Positions 1-7,332 of a DNA stretch of 64,000 bases are shown piece after piece (position 1 is the stretch's first letter; each line of letters opens with the position of its first letter). The translations under genes were made by a program, and so were the position numbers. Source of the stretch: Pedobacter nutrimenti (GTDB lineage Bacteria; Bacteroidota; Bacteroidia; Sphingobacteriales; Sphingobacteriaceae); assembly GCF_003208655.1 (NCBI RefSeq), contig NZ_QKLU01000007.1, positions 284,731 to 348,730 of the forward strand. The letters are read 5' to 3'. The notes beneath the pieces are model-generated. The model ran no database searches, had not been told where the DNA came from, and saw nothing but the letters and a program-made list of their open reading frames with translations.

Positions 1-1
1 A

Positions 2-259
2 GCGAGTAATCTGGAATTGGTCCATATGCTCAACGGCTCTTTTTTGGCCATGGTTTTTGTAGCCAATCTGGTCGCTTGTCCCTTGGCTTATATTTTTGCT
101 TCCAAATGGTTGTCTGGTTATACTTACCGGATTGAACTGAGCATCTGGCCCTTTTTGATTGCCATGCTGGTCTCGGTGGTCATTACGCTGATCACGGTCA
201 GTGTCCGTTCTTATCAAACGGCTTTAAAGAACCCGGTAGATGCACTGAAATATGAATAA
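2..259 (+). CDS. ABC transporter permease, FtsX/MacB type (C-terminal fragment)
   Basis: The reading frame is open from base 2 to the TAA at 257-259, so this is the last 85 codons of a gene that begins before the window. It contains two predicted membrane helices and ends in the NPVDALKYE motif that also closes the two full permeases downstream. Its sequence is closest to the permease at 7333-9735: both share an ANLVxxPLAYIFAS stretch followed by WLSG. It is therefore the last FtsX-type transmembrane segment of a MacB-like exporter permease in the inner membrane. The next permease starts 12 bases after its stop, which suggests one operon. An internal ATG could be mistaken for a start, but upstream codons still align with the paralogue. 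Confidence 0.85.
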   Translation, partial: ASNLELVHMLNGSFLAMVFVANLVACPLAYIFASKWLSGYTYRIELSIWPFLIAMLVSVVITLITVSVRSYQTALKNPVDALKYE

Positions 260-271
260 TACGTTTTTAAT

Positions 272-2662
272 ATGTTTAGATTAAACTTAAAAATAGCACT
301 TAGGAACCTTTGGATCAACAAGGGATTTTCCCTGATCAGTATCGCCGGCCTGGCCATTGCACTGGCCATCTTTATCCTGTGTATGCTGTATGCAAATTAC
401 GAACGGAGTTATGATGCCTGGAATCCGGGTAAAGACAGGCTTTACCGGGTCAATTATCGTTCTGAAATAGAAAACGTTGCCCTAAGCCCCGGGAATATGG
501 CCACCAGCAGCAAGGAAAATATAGCAGCGGTGGAAGCTTCTACCAGAATACAGGACTACTGGAAAGGAAGTTTACTGTTGAAAACAAATCAGAAAGATCA
601 CTATGTGGATAAGGTATTGCTTGCAGATAGTAATTTTCTAAAGGTATTTGAATATCCTCTGCTGTATGGGAATGCACAAAAAGCACTGAATCATCCGCAA
701 TCTCTTATTTTGAGTAAAGAGCTGAGTGAAAATCTTTTTGGGAAAGGGGTGAACCCCGTTGGGGAGAAGGTTATTCTGGATAACAATACGGCTTATGCAA
801 TAGATGGTGTGATCGATGTAGCCAGATATCCTTCGCATTTTCAGTTTAATATGATCTGGAGGTTTAAAAAGAGTACATCTACAGATTTTTACGGCAATAA
901 TTATTATACCTACGTAAAACTGTATCCAAATTCACCGGTCCTTGAAACCCAGGTGCTGTTGAACCAGAACCGGACAACATTGATGAATGCCGAGTTATTA
1001 AAAATGCCTGATGAGGATAAGGCCGTTTTTCGCGAATTTATTGACAAGAACAAACTTTATTTACAGCCGGTAAAAGACATCCACCTGACTAAAAGTAATG
1101 TCGAATATGAGTTTTCGGGAAATGGGATTGGAACATATTTGTTTTTGATGCTGCTCGTTGCTTTGCTAGTCCTTGTCATTGCAGCAGTAAATTTTACCAA
1201 TTTATCGATTACCATTGCAATCAAAAGGGCAAAAGAAGCAGGGGTGAGAAAAGTTCTTGGGGCTTTTCGCCTGCAAATTGCCATTCAGTTTATATTGGAA
1301 ATTACCTTGCAGTGTTGTTTCAGCGTATTGCTGGCCATTGTACTGATGGAATTGTTTTTACCTTCTTTTAATACTTTGGCTGACAGTCATATACAGCTGG
1401 AGCAGTTTCGTGATTATGCGCAGCTTTTAATAGAGGTTTTTATTTTGCTGGTTGTACTGGTTTTGCTTTCGGGTTTGTATCCGGCATTACTGATCAGTAA
1501 TGTGATGCCTGTTAAGGTACTTAAAGGAAACTTTAGCAACAGTGACAAAGGGAGCCGGATCCGCAACGGACTGGTGGTTCTTCAGTTTTTTATTGCTGTC
1601 CTTTTTATATTGGGGATATGGGTCATAGGCCATCAGCTTAAGTTTATGCAGCAGAAAGACCTGGGGTATAAACCACAACAGGTTCTTGCCATTCGTTTAA
1701 TGAAGGAAAACGGAGAGGCGCATTATCGTCAGGTTAAAAATGTACTTCAAAATATTGAAGGGGTACAGCAAATTTCCAGGGCTGATCATATTCCTGGTGA
1801 GGATATGGGTGGAAACAGCTATAGTGTTGAGGGGAAAACCTATAGTGCAAATTTTATTACCATTGACGGGAATTATACCCAGACAATGGGGATGAAGATG
1901 ATTGGTGGCAGATCTTTCAGTTCATCCGTTCCAAAAGACACCATGGGATCGGTGCTGCTGACTGAAACAGCTGCAAAAACCTTTGGGTTAAAGGACCCGG
2001 TAGGAAAAATGATTAAATTTCATGGAATGCCACTTGAAGTCATTGGACTGGTGAAAGATTTTAATCATTATAGTCCCGAAAAAGCATTTCAGCCTATCGT
2101 TTTTCAATATGTGAGAGGGAATCCGCTTCAATATGTGTTGGTACAGGTGGAAGCAGGCCAGTCTTCTAAGGTGCTTTCTGAGATAGAAACTGCATGGCAT
2201 AAGCTGGAACCAGATTTTCCGATCCGTTATACTTTCCTGGACCGGAATTTTGAAACACTGCTGCATAAGCAAGCCCAGCTCGGCAGGATTATCGGGATTT
2301 TGTCTACAGTGACCATAATGCTGGCTTTAATGGGAATATTTGCGCTGGCTGCACTTTCTACACAACGCCGACGTAAAGAAATCAGTATCCGAAAAGTTTT
2401 AGGGGCTTCTATGTTTGATATTCTGCGCCTGCTCAATACCGGTTTTATTAAGCTGGTGCTTTTGGCAAACCTGCTGGCCTGGCCGGTCGCTTATTTTCTT
2501 TTGAAAAACTGGTTGGATGAATTTGCTTTTCGGATAGAGGTTTCGCTGTTTCCATTTTTACTGGCAGCGGGGCTTACCTCCTGTCTGACTGTACTGGTGG
2601 TCAGCATGCAGTCTTATCGAACGGCCAGTTCAAATCCGGCTGATGCTTTAAAGTATGAATAA
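272..2662 (+). CDS. ABC transporter permease, MacB/FtsX family
   Basis: This 796-residue protein has the layout of the large Bacteroidota permeases. An N-terminal helix (about residues 17-40) is followed by a MacB periplasmic core domain, three helices around 285-420, a second helix and periplasmic domain (about 430-680), and three C-terminal helices. The motif RAKEAGVRKVLGA and its second copy RRKEISIRKVLGA mark the two FtsX modules, as expected from duplication. The family uses ATP hydrolysis by a separate ATPase to move or release envelope substrates such as peptides, lipoproteins or toxic compounds. No ATPase is adjacent here; the nearest is at 6613. The substrate cannot be read from sequence. 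The start ATG lies just after the preceding permease. Confidence 0.9.
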   Translation: MFRLNLKIALRNLWINKGFSLISIAGLAIALAIFILCMLYANYERSYDAWNPGKDRLYRVNYRSEIENVALSPGNMATSSKENIAAVEASTRIQDYWKGSLLLKTNQKDHYVDKVLLADSNFLKVFEYPLLYGNAQKALNHPQSLILSKELSENLFGKGVNPVGEKVILDNNTAYAIDGVIDVARYPSHFQFNMIWRFKKSTSTDFYGNNYYTYVKLYPNSPVLETQVLLNQNRTTLMNAELLKMPDEDKAVFREFIDKNKLYLQPVKDIHLTKSNVEYEFSGNGIGTYLFLMLLVALLVLVIAAVNFTNLSITIAIKRAKEAGVRKVLGAFRLQIAIQFILEITLQCCFSVLLAIVLMELFLPSFNTLADSHIQLEQFRDYAQLLIEVFILLVVLVLLSGLYPALLISNVMPVKVLKGNFSNSDKGSRIRNGLVVLQFFIAVLFILGIWVIGHQLKFMQQKDLGYKPQQVLAIRLMKENGEAHYRQVKNVLQNIEGVQQISRADHIPGEDMGGNSYSVEGKTYSANFITIDGNYTQTMGMKMIGGRSFSSSVPKDTMGSVLLTETAAKTFGLKDPVGKMIKFHGMPLEVIGLVKDFNHYSPEKAFQPIVFQYVRGNPLQYVLVQVEAGQSSKVLSEIETAWHKLEPDFPIRYTFLDRNFETLLHKQAQLGRIIGILSTVTIMLALMGIFALAALSTQRRRKEISIRKVLGASMFDILRLLNTGFIKLVLLANLLAWPVAYFLLKNWLDEFAFRIEVSLFPFLLAAGLTSCLTVLVVSMQSYRTASSNPADALKYE

Positions 2663-2744
2663 TAGGAAGTCAGGAGCCTAAAATGACTGTTATTGATCTA
2701 TATTTTAGTGCATTTGGTCTAAAATTATAATTTGTAAAACCAAG

Positions 2745-2772
2745 AGTGCCTATCTTTATCTGATAGGCCACT
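2745..2772 (+). promoter_or_regulatory. Short hairpin ahead of the histidine kinase gene
   Basis: AGTGCCTATC pairs with GATAGG-C-CACT across a 7-base loop, leaving one bulged C. The hairpin ends 7 bases before the kinase ATG. It has only a weak T run, so it could be a poor terminator after the permease or a structure that limits ribosome access to the kinase start. The choice between these is inference. Confidence 0.3.
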
Positions 2773-2779
2773 TTAAATA

Positions 2780-3853
2780 ATGTCAGTACAAGCACCGGTA
2801 GTTCCTGATCATGACCACTTTCTACGTTTTATTGTAGATGATAAATACAGTCTTTACCGCAGAATTGCAGGTGTCGCCTTATTGTCCCTGATTCTGACCG
2901 GGGGGAATACCAAACAAGAGTTTTCGGACCTGACCTTTTTTTGTTTAAAAATGGGAGGGTTTTTGATCACTTTGTTGTTGTTGTACATTAACATTTATGT
3001 ACTGATTCCTAAATACCTGTTCAGAAAAAAATATATACACTATGTGATTTGGGTGGCTGTAGTTATTGTTTTGTCTTTTTTAGTTTTTGCAGGATTAAAA
3101 GAATGGTTGCCTTCCCTGCGGCTTAAACCAGGACCTGTGGTTAAAAATGAATATCTGGAGGATTTTATATCCGTTGTCATTTTACTGAGTATTTTGTGTG
3201 CGGCAACCATGGCCATAAGATTGTTTCAGCGCTGGGTGAAGGATGGTTACAGGTTGACACAGCTGGAAAACATTCGGATGCAAACCGAACTGGACCTTTT
3301 AAAAAGTCAGGTGAACCCGCATTTTCTTTTTAATATGTTGAACAATAGTCAGGTATTGATTCAGACAAATCCGCAAAAGGCTTCAGAAATACTGATCAAG
3401 TTATCGGATTTGCTCCGTTATCAGCTTTATGACAGCAGCCGGGAAAAAGTATTGTTAAGTGCCGATATTCGCTTTATAGCACAACTTTTAACCCTGGAAA
3501 AGGTCCGGCGTGATTATTTTGACTTTAATATAGAGCAGGAGGGGACCAGTCGTCAGCTTCTTATAGCCCCGCTTTTGTTTGTGCCTTTTGTGGAAAATGC
3601 AGTGAAACATAACATAGAATCTGTTAAAGGGGCCTTTGTGGAATTGAGTTTTAAACTCCATGAGGATGTCCTGATTTTTAAATGCCGTAATTCCAAGGCT
3701 GCCGGGGCAATAGAAATGGATCCAGACCAAATGGGCGGATTGGGACTTCCAAATGTTCAGCGGCGATTGGAATTGCTGTTCCCGGATAAACATCAATTAA
3801 GCATAAAGGATCAGAATGGAGTTTATGAGGTTCATTTAATTTTAACTTTATGA
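2780..3853 (+). CDS. LytS-type sensor histidine kinase
   Basis: The protein has 357 residues. Four hydrophobic segments fall in the first 150 residues, followed by a short coiled region and the His_kinase domain. The phospho-accepting histidine lies in QVNPHFLFN (about residue 182), the hallmark of this family. The HATPase N-box reads VPFVENAVKHN and a GGLGLPNVQRRL G-box follows. The kinase would autophosphorylate at the inner membrane and pass phosphate to the regulator whose start codon overlaps its stop. It has no periplasmic sensor domain, so the signal is probably sensed in or through the membrane. Its position between ABC permeases suggests it controls or monitors the exporters; this is inference. 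Confidence 0.92.
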   Translation: MSVQAPVVPDHDHFLRFIVDDKYSLYRRIAGVALLSLILTGGNTKQEFSDLTFFCLKMGGFLITLLLLYINIYVLIPKYLFRKKYIHYVIWVAVVIVLSFLVFAGLKEWLPSLRLKPGPVVKNEYLEDFISVVILLSILCAATMAIRLFQRWVKDGYRLTQLENIRMQTELDLLKSQVNPHFLFNMLNNSQVLIQTNPQKASEILIKLSDLLRYQLYDSSREKVLLSADIRFIAQLLTLEKVRRDYFDFNIEQEGTSRQLLIAPLLFVPFVENAVKHNIESVKGAFVELSFKLHEDVLIFKCRNSKAAGAIEMDPDQMGGLGLPNVQRRLELLFPDKHQLSIKDQNGVYEVHLILTL

Positions 3854-4569
3854 AGTGTTTGATTGTTGACGATGAACCCCTTGCAAGGGAAAACATTATG
3901 ATACACCTGCAGCAATATCCGGAAATGGAACTTTGCGGTTGTTTTAATAATGCGACGGCTGCGGCTGGATACATGTTGCTGAATCATGTTGACCTGGTTT
4001 TTCTGGACATCCGGATGCCCGGAATTAATGGAATTGAATTCGCCAGATCTTTGGGACGTAAAACAATGGTTATTTTTGTTACGGCTTTTGCTGAATACGC
4101 TTTGGATAGTTATGAGGTAGATGCAGTGGATTATCTGGTAAAGCCCCTGCATACGGAACGCTTTCAAAAGGCTATAGCCAAAGCAATGGTTTACAAGGAC
4201 CTTTTGGATCATCAGGGGGAATCCAGGATAGAATTTAGTGCACAGGATTTTATTTTTGTCAGGGCAGAAAGGCAGTTTTTCAAAGTGAATTTTAAAGACC
4301 TCATTTTTATTGAAGGCCTCAAAGATTATGTGATCCTGCACCTTCCGGATCAAAAATTACTAACGGCCATGAACCTGAAAGCCATACATCAGAAACTACC
4401 TTCGGCTCTTTTTATCAGGGTGAGCAAATCTTATATCGTAAATGTAAGTCAGATCAGGGTTTTTGATAACAATACCATTTATATAGATCAGAATGAAATT
4501 CCTATTGGAAATAATTACAGAGATTTCTTTTTTGAAAATTTTGTAAACAAGAGCTTTAATGAAAAATGA
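3850..4569 (+). CDS. LytTR-family response regulator
   Basis: The 239-residue protein starts with a receiver domain. The acidic pair is in IVDDEPL, the phospho-acceptor Asp is in VFLDIRMPG (about residue 55), and the conserved Lys is in DYLVKPL. From about residue 135 to the end it carries a LytTR DNA-binding domain (FVRAERQFFKVNF ... RVSKSYIVNV). The ATGA overlap with the kinase gene indicates translational coupling and a cognate pair. LytTR regulators bind direct repeats upstream of target promoters. Likely targets are the nearby exporter genes or the phospholipase-like gene downstream, which is inferred from position only. Confidence 0.92.
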   Translation: MKCLIVDDEPLARENIMIHLQQYPEMELCGCFNNATAAAGYMLLNHVDLVFLDIRMPGINGIEFARSLGRKTMVIFVTAFAEYALDSYEVDAVDYLVKPLHTERFQKAIAKAMVYKDLLDHQGESRIEFSAQDFIFVRAERQFFKVNFKDLIFIEGLKDYVILHLPDQKLLTAMNLKAIHQKLPSALFIRVSKSYIVNVSQIRVFDNNTIYIDQNEIPIGNNYRDFFFENFVNKSFNEK

Positions 4570-4635
4570 TCTGTTTTTTCATCTAAAATACTTCCACTTT
4601 CGTCTAAATTAGAACATGGACTTAGCATAGCCAGA

Positions 4636-4643
4636 TACTTTTG
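4636..4643 (+). promoter_or_regulatory. Bacteroidota-type -7 promoter element TACTTTTG
   Basis: The sequence TACTTTTG matches the TAnnTTTG consensus and lies 25 bases before the ATG of the phospholipase-like gene. I see no clear TTG -33 element at the expected spacing, so support is partial. Confidence 0.4.
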
Positions 4644-4668
4644 GGATAATACCTAAAGAAATACGACT

Positions 4669-6456
4669 ATGCAAATCAAGCTGAAACCAGCGCTATATTT
4701 ATCCCTTTCCCTTATTTTGTTGTTGAGTAGCTTGTGTCTGGAAATGCTGCTGGTTTTTAAAACGGAAAGCATTTTAAAATGGCTAAGGCTCTGGGGAGTC
4801 GGATTACTGTGTCTGTTGATTCCCGAAAGTGGGTTTTCCTTTGTTTATGGAGAACATAAACGGATTGGGGATCTTGCTTTTTTTAGAGCAATTGATAAGT
4901 TAAAATCAGAAGGAAGTTCAAAGCTGCTGTTGGATTATCTTCACCAGGTAATCCGGTTGGACAAAGACAACTATAGTTTTCCTGCTTTGTCTGGAGGAAC
5001 ATACCCAGTTACTTATGGCATGCTTAACGGGCTTTCAGGTGATCACCAGGAAAATCCCATCGTATTGGAAGAACAATTAAAAGATCCGCAGTCCAAACTT
5101 CAAAAAATAATTGCCCTGCATCAGTCCTATCTGGATAAAGGAATGAAAGCTGCGCCAGATGCGGAATTGGTTGGTCTTGATCTTCATTATGCACTGGCGG
5201 CAGCCGTTAATCTTTCTCATTTTTACGCGTATGGCAAGACCTTTCAGGAGCAGCTCCATGATTTTGATCTTAGCCAGCTTAAAAAGGCCAGAGACCGGGC
5301 TTACCTCTCAGATCTGGTCAAGAAGCTTTCCCGCAGCAACGCGATTAGAATGTATGTAAGTATGCACCTGCTGGCCATAGATCTGGCAGAGCAAAGCGCT
5401 AAAATGACAGTTGGACAAAACAAAGAGGGGGTTGCCCTGCTCCAGTCGGCATTATTTTTAAATGGGTTTGCTGACCATTTTCTGGAAGATGCCTTTTCCG
5501 CGGGACATCTGGTGGTGAACCGGACCATGCTGGAATCTTTTACCAATAATAAGGCCCTTCACGATTTTTATTCCGAACACGGAACAGTCGTGATGAACAG
5601 GAAAGCAGAGATTTGGAGGGCCTATGGAGATGGAAAATTTGAGGAACAGACAACGGCAGGACAACGGATCATTTTAGCGGTTGAAGCTTCATTGGAAGAC
5701 TTGTTTGTCGCTTTTAACCAAGCGGCCAAAAAAGAAGATGAAGTGAAATTTTTTGATAGAATCCCGCTGGATAAATCTAGGCAGGCGATCTATCTTCTGG
5801 ATCATATTTCCTGTTTAAACCTGGTACCCATTCCCTATAATTCAAAACTGGAAAGCCTGATGCCGAAAGAAACAACCTTGACCGCGGACATGCGAAAAGC
5901 AAACCAATTGCTTTATTACCGGAATTTCATCCGGAGCAGGGTCGGTAATTCATTTATGGTTGCCCGTTTAAACTCGGCTGCAGGAGATCCTTACGCAGGT
6001 TTTGAATTTAGGGTCAATGCCTTAAATTTTAGCAAACGCTATAAATACAATGAACAAGGGGGGAAGAAAGGGATGGTGGATGATTGGTTTGGTTATACCC
6101 TGGCCTATAATTTTTTAAGGAGCAGGGCTGAGGCACCGCATCAGAATACTTATCAGATCAGTGGGGGCCTGAGGGCTAATTTAGATTATTGGTTTGCAGA
6201 GAAAAGATTTTTGGGTATGTACAGCTATATGGAAACAGGACTGAGATTTGAAAAGGGAAAGGCTGAACCGGTTTTTGCCCCTTCTATAGGTATACATCTG
6301 GGTTCGCTTTTTAATGTGAATTATTACAATATGCCTGGCTGGTTGCGTTTACCAGCGATGTACCTGTTGCCACTGAAAATCAGGTATGCACCGGTTTTTT
6401 CGTTTAAACATGCCCCAAGGCATTTTGCGGCGGCGGAACTGGACCTTTTCTTTTAA
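4669..6456 (+). CDS. Putative zinc phospholipase C/S1-P1 nuclease-like protein with barrel-like C-terminus
   Basis: This 595-residue protein has two hydrophobic stretches in the first 60 residues, probably a long signal region or membrane anchor. The body is helical and contains His/Asp clusters: GEH near residue 65, GDH near 125, HYALAAAVNLSH near 170, and DHFLEDAFSAGH near 270. The last resembles the H-x3-D-x3/4-H zinc ligands of the phospholipase C/P1 nuclease fold. The final 150 or so residues alternate aromatic and polar residues and end in Phe, as outer-membrane beta strands do. A zinc-dependent lipid or phosphoester hydrolase held at the outer membrane is therefore plausible. It follows the two-component genes by 99 bases with its own -7 promoter. 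The fold assignment is tentative and the substrate unknown. Confidence 0.55.
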   Translation: MQIKLKPALYLSLSLILLLSSLCLEMLLVFKTESILKWLRLWGVGLLCLLIPESGFSFVYGEHKRIGDLAFFRAIDKLKSEGSSKLLLDYLHQVIRLDKDNYSFPALSGGTYPVTYGMLNGLSGDHQENPIVLEEQLKDPQSKLQKIIALHQSYLDKGMKAAPDAELVGLDLHYALAAAVNLSHFYAYGKTFQEQLHDFDLSQLKKARDRAYLSDLVKKLSRSNAIRMYVSMHLLAIDLAEQSAKMTVGQNKEGVALLQSALFLNGFADHFLEDAFSAGHLVVNRTMLESFTNNKALHDFYSEHGTVVMNRKAEIWRAYGDGKFEEQTTAGQRIILAVEASLEDLFVAFNQAAKKEDEVKFFDRIPLDKSRQAIYLLDHISCLNLVPIPYNSKLESLMPKETTLTADMRKANQLLYYRNFIRSRVGNSFMVARLNSAAGDPYAGFEFRVNALNFSKRYKYNEQGGKKGMVDDWFGYTLAYNFLRSRAEAPHQNTYQISGGLRANLDYWFAEKRFLGMYSYMETGLRFEKGKAEPVFAPSIGIHLGSLFNVNYYNMPGWLRLPAMYLLPLKIRYAPVFSFKHAPRHFAAAELDLFF

Positions 6457-6557
6457 AACTTTTCAGGATCGTACGGCAGCGGACAACCATTGTCCGGAAT
6501 TGAACATGTCGGGGTTAATGTGTAGCTTTATTGTGGAATAGGGTTGCTTTTTGAATT

Positions 6558-6573
6558 TGGCATAAGGCTTGGG
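6558..6573 (+). promoter_or_regulatory. Possible sigma-54 (RpoN) promoter
   Basis: TGGCAT-AAGGC-TTGGG resembles the -24/-12 consensus TGGCAY-N5-TTGCW. The GG of -24 is perfect, but the -12 GC is replaced by GG. It lies 40 bases before the ABC ATPase start, which leaves room for a normal leader. MacB-like exporters in Bacteroidota are sometimes controlled by NtrC-type activators. The mismatch keeps confidence low. Confidence 0.25.
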
Positions 6574-6612
6574 CCAGAGGGTGGATGATCATATAATCTT
6601 AAATGAAAGAAG

Positions 6613-7302
6613 ATGATAGAACTAAAAAATATAGAAAAATACTACGCAAATAAAGGAGTAAAGAGTTATATCCTGCGTCATGTGAGCACAGAGATCAAAG
6701 CAGGCGAATTCGTCAGTATTATGGGGCCTTCCGGTGCAGGTAAGTCCACTTTACTGAATATCCTGGGTATGCTCGAAGAACCTACTTATGGTGAATACCA
6801 GTTTATGGGAGAGGACATCACTTCCCTGAACGAGCGTAAAAGGATAGATTTATATCGTAATCATATCGGTTTTGTGTTTCAAGCTTATCATCTTATTGAT
6901 GAGATGACTGTTGCTGAAAATATTGAAGCGCCTTTGTTGTATAAAAAAATTGGAGGATCTGAACGTAAAAGCAGGGTGGCAGATGTTTTGGACAGGTTTA
7001 ACATGGTTGCCAAAAAAGATCTTTTTCCAAACCAGCTTTCCGGTGGCCAGCAACAGCTGGTTGGAATTGCAAGGGCACTGGTTGCCCAACCCAGCATTAT
7101 TCTTGCAGATGAACCTACCGGAAACCTGCAATCGGCCCAGGCCCTTCAGATCATGGAACTTTTTAAGAAACTGAATGAGGAAGAGGGGATTACGATTGTG
7201 CAGGTTACTCATTCAGAGGTGAATGCGGGCTATGGTTCCCGGATTTTGCATTTACTTGATGGGGTGATTAAAGAAGACCTGAAAGTCAACCAGACGGTGT
7301 AA
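6613..7302 (+). CDS. ABC transporter ATP-binding protein, MacB/LolD type
   Basis: The 229-residue ATPase carries Walker A GPSGAGKST (residues 38-46), the Q-loop VFQAYH, signature LSGGQQQ (142-148), Walker B ILADEPTGN (163-171) and the H-loop VTHSE. The sequence MGPSGAGKSTLLNILGMLEEPTYG is characteristic of the LolD/MacB/FtsE subgroup, which powers FtsX-type permeases by mechanotransmission. The permease gene starts 30 bases after its stop, so the two form one transporter. The 156-base gap upstream suggests a separate promoter from the phospholipase-like gene. It could also serve the two permeases at the start of the window, since no other ATPase is visible. Substrate unknown. Confidence 0.95.
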   Translation: MIELKNIEKYYANKGVKSYILRHVSTEIKAGEFVSIMGPSGAGKSTLLNILGMLEEPTYGEYQFMGEDITSLNERKRIDLYRNHIGFVFQAYHLIDEMTVAENIEAPLLYKKIGGSERKSRVADVLDRFNMVAKKDLFPNQLSGGQQQLVGIARALVAQPSIILADEPTGNLQSAQALQIMELFKKLNEEEGITIVQVTHSEVNAGYGSRILHLLDGVIKEDLKVNQTV

Positions 7303-7332
7303 GTTTTTTATATGCTGTAAAGGATTTACTTG

